This document shows positions 1-8,096 of a stretch of DNA of 27,902 nt, in pieces. The position numbers were made by a program, and so were the translations under genes. This stretch comes from Chrysochromulina tobinii (lineage: Eukaryota > Haptophyta > Prymnesiales > Chrysochromulinaceae). The notes under the pieces were generated by a model. It did no database searches, had not been told where the DNA came from, and saw only the letters and a list, made by a program, of their open reading frames with translations. The DNA lies in contig JWZX01002635.1 of the NCBI GenBank assembly GCA_001275005.1, positions 1 to 27,902 on the forward strand. The letters run 5' to 3'. Numbering within the stretch: position 1 is the first letter of the stretch; every line of letters begins with the position of its first letter.

Positions 1-678
1 CTCGGTAACCCTCGAATCCACGCCTTCCTAACAGAACTAAGACGAGACGCGCCCATCTTAAAGGGTTCATCATGTACCTAATGGAGTTGATGTATGACCC
101 CAGCCCGAGTATCATCCCCCTCCTTAGATACTCATTACGATTCCATACAGTTGGGTTCATGACACTATATCCTACGGAGATTTACCTATATTACATTGTG
201 CCCGTACTGTATATAGGCTGTACAGAGCTCGGGCGCCCCTCTAGTGGCCAGCTCTCGGGCATGCCGATTATAAATCATCATCCCCGCCTAACTTGTGATG
301 CACAGAGAAGACGAGTTAAAGTCTGTGTATTCAAATGTAAATAGTCTCATATCCAATGCAAGGCCGTTACCGGAACCGGTACCGGTACCGGTACGTACCT
401 GTACGGTACCGATCTTGTACGTATACCCTTGCGTATACCCGTACTCGTAGACGTTGTACACAACCCACTATACTTACACAAGACAATGGACGGTACCGGG
501 TAGGTAGGTTAGCGCGGAACATAGAAGAACACTGGAACGGACACTAATTTGGTTTTCGGCAACCTACTTTGTACCGGGATTTTACCGGTACCCGGTGTCT
601 TTTTACCGGTTTTACCGGTACCGGTACCGGGCAAACTGAGGTCGAACCTCCAGGGCGCCAGAACCGCAAGAAAGAAAA
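1..678. repeat. Upstream non-coding region with GGTACC palindromic arrays
   Basis: No convincing gene is seen here; the short open frames lack domain signal and codon bias. The stretch 365-420 is built from overlapping GGTACC/ACCGGT units, which are self-complementary. A second cluster lies at 575-631. Positions 591-609 carry a 19-bp motif (CCCGGTGTCTTTTTACCGG) that recurs in perfect inverted form at 12458-12476 and nearly so at 12789-12805, so this is one copy of a dispersed repeat. Base composition is less GC-rich than in the neighbouring genes. Confidence 0.6.
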
Positions 679-2097
679 ATGATCAGCTCCGCGCGGACTA
701 CCACGGGCGCTCAGCCCTCCTCAGGCATTCATCGAGTACCACCATGCGGACAGTTGCAAGGCGTGTTCGGAAATGGAATGGTCAGAATTCAATCGAAAGA
801 AACATGGGGCATCGTCGGCCCCGCCGTCAATGGTTCGTCCGTGTGCAATGCCACGGAGCTATTCAATGCAACACGATTGCTATCCGATTCCGCTGCGTGT
901 CCTAGCGGCGCCCCCCATCTGCAACTCATGGGGACGGTTGCACTTAGCCAGGTATGCGTTCGCTATCATTCGAGTCACGTCAATGCGGTCTCAGACATCG
1001 TGTCGCTCCACCGCAACCAGTGCACAGCTGATTTGTTTGGATATAACGAATACAGGAACATGTTCAGCTTGCTAGGCATCATTCGCCAGGGGCGCGAGAG
1101 CGACAACACCAGATCGTGTCGATGGCGCCGGCTTGGACTTGGCCTGCGCTTCTCGTCCAACAACTTTTTCCACCAAAGCTTCTACGCCGCAGCAGCACAC
1201 CACGCCTTGGCCGCAATGGCCCGTGAGGATCCAAATGCCACCTTTGTTCCTCTTGGAACTGGCTTTCCGCAAGACAAGCCTACTCGGCAGTGGGAATACA
1301 CGTTGCGCAGCCTCTCTAGCGCTCCAGCCGAGCGAATGCTTGAAGAAATTCAGCAGATGCTCAAGAGCTGCACTTGCTTCGAGCAGCTTGTCATGACAAC
1401 GAACGGCATTCAGATCTTTTCAAAAAATTCCAGGGCCTATTACTGGGCATATCGACGCTCGTCTTTGATGAATGTGCACGCGGTAATGGGCCTAGCCTCG
1501 CCACTAGCGAAACGCGCTTCTCAAGATATGCTCTTCATTGTGCGTCACACGAGCCGTCGAGTCATATCAAATGAGGAAGATGTAAATGAGCAAGCGCTCG
1601 CTGCGCAGCCACGCATACAATTTGCAGCTTTCGAGGAGATGCCTATCACGCAACAGATTGCACTCGTATCTACGGCATCTGTTTTGATCGGCGTGCATGG
1701 GCAAGCGCTGGCTGGCTATGTTCTGCACCTACCCGCCGACACGCGAAGCACAGCATGTGTGGAAATTGTGCCAGCACCAGACCGAGTATCCCACGCCTGG
1801 AGTACAATCGTCCCTGGCCTTTCGAAAGCTGCTGGCGTTCGGTACTTTGGCTTCGTTGCAGAGCACAGTCCCGGTTGCTACATAGACTATTTGCGTCACA
1901 TTAACTGCACGGCACAAACGAATCCGGAGTTATGCAATTCAATGGTGCGGAAAGGTCTGAGGTCCTTTCAAGCTAAAAGCGTCCTTTATTGCAACGTAAC
2001 CGTCAACACGGCTGTTTTGCTGAATGTGATTGATAAAGCCGCGCTGGCGACGGCCATAGCGTCAAATTATTCGGATGCAGGGGGGTTTCGTCATTAG
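679..2097 (+). CDS. GT61/DUF563-like glycosyltransferase
   Basis: A 472-residue protein resembling the GT61 (DUF563) family, which transfers sugars such as xylose or N-acetylglucosamine onto glycans in the secretory pathway. The C-terminal half shows the family pattern: IVRH..RRVISNEED at 287-301, then an alpha/beta segment ending in VLIGVHGQALAG (335-346; the family usually has G.HGAGL), then the acidic strand VEIVP (361-365). An N-terminal half with a conserved-looking NFFHQSF (162-168) fits the part that precedes the nucleotide-sugar domain. Several N-x-S/T sites and paired cysteines suit a luminal protein. The ATG at 679 (A at -3) is the first in frame after a stop at 637-639. No signal anchor is visible, so a short upstream exon supplying one may be missing. 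The exact donor and acceptor are unknown. Confidence 0.72.
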   Translation: MISSARTTTGAQPSSGIHRVPPCGQLQGVFGNGMVRIQSKETWGIVGPAVNGSSVCNATELFNATRLLSDSAACPSGAPHLQLMGTVALSQVCVRYHSSHVNAVSDIVSLHRNQCTADLFGYNEYRNMFSLLGIIRQGRESDNTRSCRWRRLGLGLRFSSNNFFHQSFYAAAAHHALAAMAREDPNATFVPLGTGFPQDKPTRQWEYTLRSLSSAPAERMLEEIQQMLKSCTCFEQLVMTTNGIQIFSKNSRAYYWAYRRSSLMNVHAVMGLASPLAKRASQDMLFIVRHTSRRVISNEEDVNEQALAAQPRIQFAAFEEMPITQQIALVSTASVLIGVHGQALAGYVLHLPADTRSTACVEIVPAPDRVSHAWSTIVPGLSKAAGVRYFGFVAEHSPGCYIDYLRHINCTAQTNPELCNSMVRKGLRSFQAKSVLYCNVTVNTAVLLNVIDKAALATAIASNYSDAGGFRH

Positions 2098-3274
2098 GGC
2101 TACCGTAAGATATAGACGATATAGAATCCGTACGATATAGCGCCTAGGTATGTATAGAGTATGTGCAAAGGCGCGGCGGTGAGCGAGGAGACGTGTTGTG
2201 GAGGCGAGGTGGCAGCTCTACTGAGTACAGTGAGCCACTCGATGTGCTGCCTGTCGCTGTCGTGATCATGAACGCGTGTGTATCACAACTGTTAGTGCTA
2301 CACAACGTTTCTTAACGTCACTCTCTGTGGCTCCGTCGGCTGCGCGTTGATGATGTGTGATAAAACGCATGATGTTTTTGCATGCAATCTATATACTGTG
2401 CGATGCGTGTGTGTGTTAATTTAAATTTCCACATACACACACACCGAGACACACACACGTCGCGCACGGCCACCACCTCTTTCTTCACGCACCACCTGTG
2501 CGCCTAATCTCGCTCGCCGCCGTGATGGTGATCGGCGCGGCGCTCCCCGTCGCCATCTAACGCCATCTGGGCGAAATCCAGGAAATCTCACCTCCTTAGC
2601 GGCGCCCCGCTTGCTAGCCTGTTGCCAGTAGTCATGTAAGCGCGCCCCCCCGGGGACGCGCCTGCATGAGCGCCGCTGTACTGTGTGGTCCTGTTTTAAA
2701 TTCACATACACATACACTTGACCGTCTGCGTGTAAGCAGGCTTCTCATACCTCCAGAAAATGTGGTCCCACAAACTCGCGCTAACCACTTACATTTGCGT
2801 GACAGCGTGAGAATGAACCGCGCCGCTTCGCCGCATCAACATCCAATTGGCAAAACAGCACGGGGAAACCAATCGAGACCTCGAGAGACAAGACAATGTA
2901 ATCGAGCGCGCGTGGCATCCTCATTCATATAATGGTGCGAGCGCACGAGAAAAATGCTGAAGAGCGTGCGAAAATGTACGCGCGGCGATCTCAAACAATG
3001 CGGCGTTCGATTCGACGAATATACGCCGAATCGTAATTTCTCATTGAAAAGTCCTCCAGAATCGTGATTGTCATGATGCTGGTAGACGAAGCAGAGGCCA
3101 AACCCCTCACAGGTGGTTTTTTGGCTCGTGCCTTCTCGCTTCCGACCGCTCCTGTAGGGAGGACTAAAGGACGCGAAATTGCATCCCCCCACGCCAAAGA
3201 ACGAAATGGGCGAGCCCGCGAGCGCGGCCTTGCGCACGAGACCAATGTGTCTCCCCTCATCAATCTCGCCTCCC
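2098..3274. other. Intergenic region with TG/CA hairpin, no gene seen
   Basis: This is the spacer between the glycosyltransferase and the homeodomain gene. Three GATATAG repeats lie just after the stop (2108-2140). At 2407-2444 a (GT)5 tract and an (AC)5 tract flank an AT-rich core containing the palindrome AATTTAAATT, so the region can fold into a hairpin. A diverged copy of the TAAATT...CACATACACA part lies near 2693-2720. Small open frames on both strands (for example 2836-3276 minus) show no domain or compositional signal. The promoter of the homeodomain gene must lie in the right-hand part, but no clear element is seen. Confidence 0.5.
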
Positions 3275-4678
3275 ATGGCATTCCCGCATCTCGCCTATGA
3301 CCAGTTCGCGCCCAACTTCATTTCCTTGAAGCAGGCTGAGCGCGAGCGGCTCACGCCGCAGATCCCTCTTCCAGGCTCGCTGGGGGCAGTGTGCCTGTCT
3401 GGGGCGGGGGCGCAGCTCACCCACCCCGTGAAGTCGAGCACCATCGTGCAGCCGCCCCCGACTGTGCTCACATCCATGGCCGAGGAGCAGAAGAAGATCA
3501 TGCTCCTCGGTGCCGGCATGATGGCGGCAAACACAAAGATGCAGTCGGGCAACTTCCTGCAGCCGAACGGCCTGGCCGACGAGCAAACGAGGATGATACT
3601 TTTCGGCGCCAGCATGATGGCCAACACAATGCTTCATACAGCCCTGCCCCAGATGAAGCAGATGCCCGAAGCGCTGCCCACGATCAAGCTCGAGACGAGG
3701 TTGGCCGAAACCAACGACACCACTACCGCCGCCAACATGGGGGTCGCGGGTCCGCTCTTCTCACCGACCACGAGCGACGCTGCAACGTTCGGCGACGCGG
3801 CAACGTTCATCGTCGCTGGCCCACTGCCGCCAGCGCCTGCTGTAGTGATCACACATGAGATGAAGGCCGAATTGGCCAAGCTGAAGGACCTCTTCGACAG
3901 TGGGCTCCTGCCGGGGCACCTCTACGAAGCGAAGCTCAAGAAGATGCTCGGCCTGCCGTCGGCAGTTCGCGCAGAGACGCTGTACCCCCCTAGCTGTGAC
4001 TCGGCGCCCAACGTGACGAACGGTTCGCTGCCCGTAGGCTACGCGCGAATCGAAGACGGTTCGCAGCCCGTAGCCTACGCGCAGATCGAAGGCTATTCGG
4101 CCCACCGAGAGGCACTGGCATGGAGCAACCACTTCCGCTCGGGCGGCTTCGGGACATCGGATAACGTCAATCCCGTCAATCCCGTCAATCCCGCCAATCA
4201 CCTCCGCTCGGGCGGCTTCGGGATAGACATCGACGACGTGATTGACGTCCTCACGATGTGTTCGGACGGTTCGGACGACTCGCATGACAGCAGGTGCCGG
4301 AGTGCCGACACGCATGATACGCATGCCACGCAGGGTCAGGAGTGCCGCGTGCCCGGTCCCGTCAACGTCTTCGCTTTCCCGACCCAGGAGCAAGACCATT
4401 ACGACGATGAGGAGGAGAAAGAGTCCTGCAAGGAGGACGACAACGAAGGGTCGCTCTGCGAGGGGAAGCGCCGTGCGCCAATGGCGACGCCTCGCTGGAG
4501 CATCTTGCGCGAGCAGAAGCAGCTCCTCGAGGAGTTCTTTAAGGCGGTGCCTTTCCCGTCGCACGCTGCACGCATCGCACTCGCCGAGCAGCTCGGCGTC
4601 TCGTGCCAGCAAGTGAAGGCCTGGTTTCGGAACAAGCGGTACCTCATCCGACAGGCGCAGCGCAAGTCGAAGAGCTGA
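3275..4678 (+). CDS. Homeodomain transcription factor with SHOCT-like segment
   Basis: A probable nuclear DNA-binding protein. The last 61 residues form a homeodomain (4493-4675). Helix 3 reads QQVKAWFRNKRYLIR, with the invariant W48, F49, N51 and R53; position 50 is Arg rather than the common Gln or Lys. There is no three-residue TALE insertion. In mid-protein, around 3856-3951, the segment ELAKLKDLFDSGLLPGHLYE resembles a SHOCT motif, a short helical oligomerisation element. Before that, two related segments (EEQKKIMLLGAGMMA and DEQTRMILFGASMMA) look like an internal duplication. A 22-bp direct repeat at 4133-4154 and 4202-4223 (69-bp period, in frame) flanks a VNP repeat. The stretch before the homeodomain is acidic. 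The ATG at 3275 (CCCATGG) has the best context. In-frame ATGs at 3179 and 3206 would add an unremarkable leader. The length from 3275 is 467 residues. Confidence 0.85.
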   Translation: MAFPHLAYDQFAPNFISLKQAERERLTPQIPLPGSLGAVCLSGAGAQLTHPVKSSTIVQPPPTVLTSMAEEQKKIMLLGAGMMAANTKMQSGNFLQPNGLADEQTRMILFGASMMANTMLHTALPQMKQMPEALPTIKLETRLAETNDTTTAANMGVAGPLFSPTTSDAATFGDAATFIVAGPLPPAPAVVITHEMKAELAKLKDLFDSGLLPGHLYEAKLKKMLGLPSAVRAETLYPPSCDSAPNVTNGSLPVGYARIEDGSQPVAYAQIEGYSAHREALAWSNHFRSGGFGTSDNVNPVNPVNPANHLRSGGFGIDIDDVIDVLTMCSDGSDDSHDSRCRSADTHDTHATQGQECRVPGPVNVFAFPTQEQDHYDDEEEKESCKEDDNEGSLCEGKRRAPMATPRWSILREQKQLLEEFFKAVPFPSHAARIALAEQLGVSCQQVKAWFRNKRYLIRQAQRKSKS

Positions 4679-5452
4679 AGAGAGGCGGCGAGCAGCAGGT
4701 GAGTCACAGAGAACCACCTGCTGCAAGAAACTGTGAGAAGTCAGAAGAAGAATGCGCAGCTCGTCAAACGGACGAAGCGCGACTTTCAGGGAGCTATGAG
4801 AAGAAGGCAGACGACGGCGCCTCTGCGAGCGGACGAGATTCGAGCTACAATGTAGTATAGTCAGAAGGAGCTGGGGGAGCTGCTTCTGCTATGCCGACCG
4901 TGCTGGGCGCGTGAGGCGTGTGGCCACTCAGATCTTAGTGGCCTTACGCTGTCAGCACGCTCCGCACCGCGCTGGTGCGGTCCGGTCAATGGGCGTCATG
5001 CAGACGCCGTATGTAAACTTTTTTTGTAGGAATGTTGTAGGAATGTCGGGGGCGATCTTGGTTACTACGAGACGAGATACAGTCGAGATATGGGAGATGC
5101 ACGGCATGCGGAGATCCGGATTCCGGATCCGGTGACCGGACGGGCGGGTCGACCCGCGCGCAGCGGTACGCGCTCGCGACCCCCGACCCGCGGCGCCGCC
5201 GGCCCGGCCGGGGGTCGGGCTCGACGCTCGTGCTTGCGCGCTCGCCGCAGCTTGCCCCTCGCCCGGGCGTACCGCCCGCCCCTCGCGGTCGCGCACTCCC
5301 AGCTCCCTCTCGCCTCACCGCCGGAACGGGGTGCCGCGTGGCCGCAGGCGGCGTCGCCGCTCTAGACCCCGCAGATCGGCGTTGCCGCCACAACGCACCA
5401 CCGTCCTCGTCCTCGCCCGCGAGGCGACTTACGCCGCTCGGCTGCGCTTCGC
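4679..5452. other. Convergent intergenic region dense in hairpins
   Basis: Spacer between the tail-to-tail homeodomain and ankyrin/KH genes. Perfect inverted repeats occur at 4692-4701/4715-4724 (10-bp stem, 13-nt loop), 4922-4928/4937-4943, 4962-4968/4974-4980, 5114-5120/5122-5128, 5144-5157 (14-bp palindrome) and 5178-5185/5211-5218. From about 5110 to 5390 the DNA is extremely GC-rich. A 9-bp direct repeat (TGTAGGAAT) lies at about 5024-5045. No gene is supported; the open frames here are GC-driven. The spacer must contain the 3' UTRs and polyadenylation signals of both genes. Confidence 0.55.
4692..4724 (+). promoter_or_regulatory. 3' UTR stem-loop containing a consensus 5' splice site
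   Basis: Fourteen bases after the homeodomain stop codon, GCAGCAGGTG pairs perfectly with CACCTGCTGC across a 13-nt loop. The 5' arm contains CAG|GTGAGT (4696-4704), a perfect consensus donor site. Use of this donor would create a 3' UTR intron. Pairing in the stem could mask it. No matching acceptor was pinned down, so the function is inference. Confidence 0.35.
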
Positions 5453-7897
5453 CTAGTGCCTCGACTCGTGCTTCGACGCCTCTTTCCGCTCGCGCTTCTC
5501 GCGCTTTTCGCGTTTCCGCTTCTTCTTGTGCTTGCGACGGCGCTCCTCCTTCGAGTCGTCTTCCTCGCTACTTGAGCCGCTATCACTGGAGCTCTCGCCT
5601 GCCGTCGCCACCGCCGACGTCGCCGCCGCCGCGCCGGCCGTCGGCGCCACCGCTGTGCTCGTGCCTGCCCGTGTGGGTGGCAAGAGGCCCGCCGACGGCG
5701 CGTGGGCTGCAATCGCAGCGACGGACGCGGCCGGTAGGCCGAACGTAAGGAAAGGGGCAGCCGCGCGCTCGTGGGCGCCGGCAGAGGGCGCAGCCCCGAA
5801 GCCTCCGTTGGGTTTCACACGCTTTGGCCCATCGTCAGCTCTCGACGCGTCCGCGAGCCGCTCGTCGATGGCGGCGATGGCAGCATCCAGCCATGCGAGC
5901 GTCGACGGCAGACGCGTCGTATCGGTGCGGCGGACACACTCAAGGGCCGCCGCCCGTAGCTGCTGTGCGCACGTGGCATGTAGCGGGCCGAGAGCCTCTA
6001 GCATAGGGAGCAGCTCCCGAAGCGGCGCGCCATCTGCCACGCGCGCCACCAGCGCCGCCTCAGCCTCCGCAAGCTGACCACCGAGCAAAGCGGGCAGCGT
6101 TGGCGGGGGCGGCGGCGGTATGGACAGTACCGTTGCGGGGAGAGCTGCTCGGACTGCGTGAAGGGTCTGCGAGCCACGGCCCGCGCGAGCTACGAGCTCT
6201 GCCGCCGCCTCGAAGTGCGCGCGCTCTGCCCACATCACCGCTCGGCGAGCGCCCCACTCGTCATGAAGATCAGCCTCGCTGCCCGCGCAGCCACCCGCCG
6301 CTGCTCTGATGGGCTCAACCATTAGGCACGTGCTGGCGGCGGCGGCGGGGAGGAGCTCGGTAAGGCTCTGCCGCAGCCGCGCGAGCGTCGGCGGGAACGC
6401 CGTGAAGAGAAGCGCCTCGCGCGTAGTGCACGCCGCCACCCCCAGAGCATCCCGCAGCAGCAGCAGTAGCGCCGTGTGCAAGGCGCCCTTGTGAGCACTC
6501 ATGAGCACCACGTCGGCCGATGCGGCGATCTGCGCCCCCGAGGCGGCCTGTGTCGCCTGGAGCACGGACGGCGGGATGAGCGCGGATGGCGCTGTCCCGG
6601 GCGGCACCAGCGGCAGCAGCGGCAGCCCCGCGCCGCACGCATCGGCGTCGGCCGCGGCGCCGAGTGCTGTCCAGAGGACCGCGAGGCCACTCGCGGGCGC
6701 TGAAGCGCCAATCCGGACCCACACAAGCCCTGCGGCGGTCTCGCCGATCTCGACGCGAGCCCCCGTGCTCGCGCACAGCTCGGCCATTCGCGTGTTGCTC
6801 GCGCCGAGGAGCGTTGGGAGCGCCGTTTTGGGCAGCACCGTCAGGTAATGGCCCGAGTGTACCTCTGCGGCATGCGCGCGTAGCTCATCCTCGACGGCGG
6901 CACGAGCGACTGCGCGCTCGTCCTCCAATCGAGGCACGGCCGGCGGTGCGGTCGGCGGTGCGGCCGGCGGCGCGGCCGGTGGTGCGAAGCTCAGGATCGA
7001 GGCCACCGTCCCATTGCTCGGCGGTGGCGGCGGTGGTGGCGGCGGCGGCTGTGCGATCGGTGCGGGCTGGTGCGGCATCGTCATGGGCGGCGACTGCACT
7101 TGCGCGGCGTGGAGGAAGCCCCCGGCTACGGGCGGCGCGGATGGAGGCTGGAAGGTCTGCAGCAGCAGCTGCGGCGGTGGCTGGAAGTGCTGTGGCGGCT
7201 GCTGGAACTGCTGTGGCGGCGGCTTGAACTGCTGTGGCGGCGGCGGGAAGTGCTGTGGCGGCGGTTGGAACTGCTGTGGCGGTGGTTTGAAGTGCTGTGG
7301 CGGCGGCTGGAAGTGCTGTGGCGGTGGTTGGAACTGCTGTGGCGGCGGCTGGAACTGCTGTGGCGGCGGCGGGAAGTGAGCAGCGTGGTAGAAACCACCG
7401 CCACTGCCCATTTGCGGCGGCGGCACAGGGTGCGTCTCAAACGTTGCCGCATCATCCATGGCCTCGTTGCTCGCCAAGGCTGCAATGAAGAAGCCGCCGC
7501 CGCCGCCACCACTACCGATGCTGCTTTGGCGCGGGGGCTGCGGTGTAGGAGCTGCTGCCATGGCTGCTGCCGCGGCACCCATGGCAGCTCCTGGCGACGC
7601 CTCCGCTTGCTGAAGCAGTGCAGCGACCGCGGAGTGCCCCTTTTCGTGCGCAACTTGCGCGGGTGTCTTGCTCTTTGGGTTGCATGCGCTCGCCGGCGCA
7701 CCTGCAGCCAGCAACATCTGAACGATTCGCATGTGGCCCTTGCTGGCTGCCGCATGCAGCAGGCTCCAGCCAGAGAACATGCCGGTGGTCTGGCACGCGG
7801 CGGCGTCGATGGAGCGTGAATGCAGCATCGAGGCGAGCTCCGCCTCGGCGCCATTCTGGCAGAGCTGGAATGCTCGACCTACGTCTTCGTCTGCCAT
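5453..7897 (-). CDS. Ankyrin / tandem KH-like / SR-type basic tail protein
   Basis: A probable nuclear RNA-associated protein of 814 residues. The start at 7897 (GTGAAATGGCA on the minus strand) has a strong Kozak context; the frame stays open upstream to 7951 with a weaker start. Residues 5-99 hold about three ankyrin repeats (GWSLLHAAASKGHMRIVQML is canonical). Residues 174-241 are about ten PPPQQFQ/PPPQHFK heptads, followed by a run of ten prolines. Around 346-410 and 415-480 lie two alpha/beta segments resembling tandem KH domains, each with a degenerate GxxG loop (LLGASNTRMAEL, SALIPPSVLQ). A helical Ala/Leu-rich region follows. The tail is a Ser/Asp/Glu patch and then a Lys/Arg/Glu-rich stretch ending KHESRH, as in splicing-related proteins. 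The ankyrin plus KH pairing recalls ANKHD1/MASK proteins, but the order and repeat number differ. The gene shares a divergent promoter region with the LON-domain gene. Confidence 0.7.
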   Translation of the reverse strand: MADEDVGRAFQLCQNGAEAELASMLHSRSIDAAACQTTGMFSGWSLLHAAASKGHMRIVQMLLAAGAPASACNPKSKTPAQVAHEKGHSAVAALLQQAEASPGAAMGAAAAAMAAAPTPQPPRQSSIGSGGGGGGFFIAALASNEAMDDAATFETHPVPPPQMGSGGGFYHAAHFPPPPQQFQPPPQQFQPPPQHFQPPPQHFKPPPQQFQPPPQHFPPPPQQFKPPPQQFQQPPQHFQPPPQLLLQTFQPPSAPPVAGGFLHAAQVQSPPMTMPHQPAPIAQPPPPPPPPPPSNGTVASILSFAPPAAPPAAPPTAPPAVPRLEDERAVARAAVEDELRAHAAEVHSGHYLTVLPKTALPTLLGASNTRMAELCASTGARVEIGETAAGLVWVRIGASAPASGLAVLWTALGAAADADACGAGLPLLPLVPPGTAPSALIPPSVLQATQAASGAQIAASADVVLMSAHKGALHTALLLLLRDALGVAACTTREALLFTAFPPTLARLRQSLTELLPAAAASTCLMVEPIRAAAGGCAGSEADLHDEWGARRAVMWAERAHFEAAAELVARAGRGSQTLHAVRAALPATVLSIPPPPPPTLPALLGGQLAEAEAALVARVADGAPLRELLPMLEALGPLHATCAQQLRAAALECVRRTDTTRLPSTLAWLDAAIAAIDERLADASRADDGPKRVKPNGGFGAAPSAGAHERAAAPFLTFGLPAASVAAIAAHAPSAGLLPPTRAGTSTAVAPTAGAAAATSAVATAGESSSDSGSSSEEDDSKEERRRKHKKKRKREKREKRERKEASKHESRH
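7169..7378 (-). repeat. 21-bp coding minisatellite
   Basis: About ten head-to-tail copies of a 21-bp unit (plus strand: TGCTGTGGCGGCGGCTGGAAC, with variants) lie inside the ankyrin/KH-like gene. Each unit encodes one PPPQ(Q/H)F(Q/K/P) heptad. The period is a multiple of three, so changes in copy number keep the frame. Variation is mostly at the third and last residues of the heptad. Confidence 0.85.
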
Positions 7898-8096
7898 TTC
7901 ACGCACCACACGGGACCCGTCAGTCCAGTCCCCGCATCTTTTCCGAATCACCCTTCAGGGCCCTTCGACCATTCGTTGCAAATGTTCTCTTCCACAGTTG
8001 AGATCGTCCGAGCGTCAACCTGGAATCTTGAGAGGGCCCTCTCAAAGACTTTGTCCCTTGCCTTTTCTTGGCCAACTACGAGCCAATAGGCCACTC
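7898..8096. promoter_or_regulatory. Divergent promoter region with 18-bp perfect palindrome and CCAAT box
   Basis: This 199-bp interval separates the start codons of the divergent ankyrin/KH-like and LON-domain genes, so both promoters must lie here or overlap the coding ends. Positions 8028-8045 form a perfect 18-bp palindrome (TTGAGAGGGCCCTCTCAA). A CCAAT box (GAGCCAATAGG) lies at about 8080-8090, only a few bases before the LON gene ATG. The palindrome is a reasonable candidate site for a dimeric regulator; that role is inferred. Confidence 0.5.

Noticed and set aside
72-344. A 90-codon plus-strand frame near the window start
   Set aside because: AT-rich composition unlike the other genes and no recognisable features.
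2836-3276. A 146-codon minus-strand frame
   Set aside because: It shows no domain, no convincing start context and overlaps the probable promoter of the homeodomain gene.
3761-4726. A 321-codon open frame on the minus strand
   Set aside because: It mirrors the homeodomain gene and its sequence is Arg/Val/Leu-rich without motifs.
7070-7854. Long frames on both strands over the 21-bp minisatellite
   Set aside because: They are Trp/Arg/Leu- or Ser/His/Arg-repeat translations of the same minisatellite; the PPPQ frame is the one continuous with ankyrin and KH-like domains.
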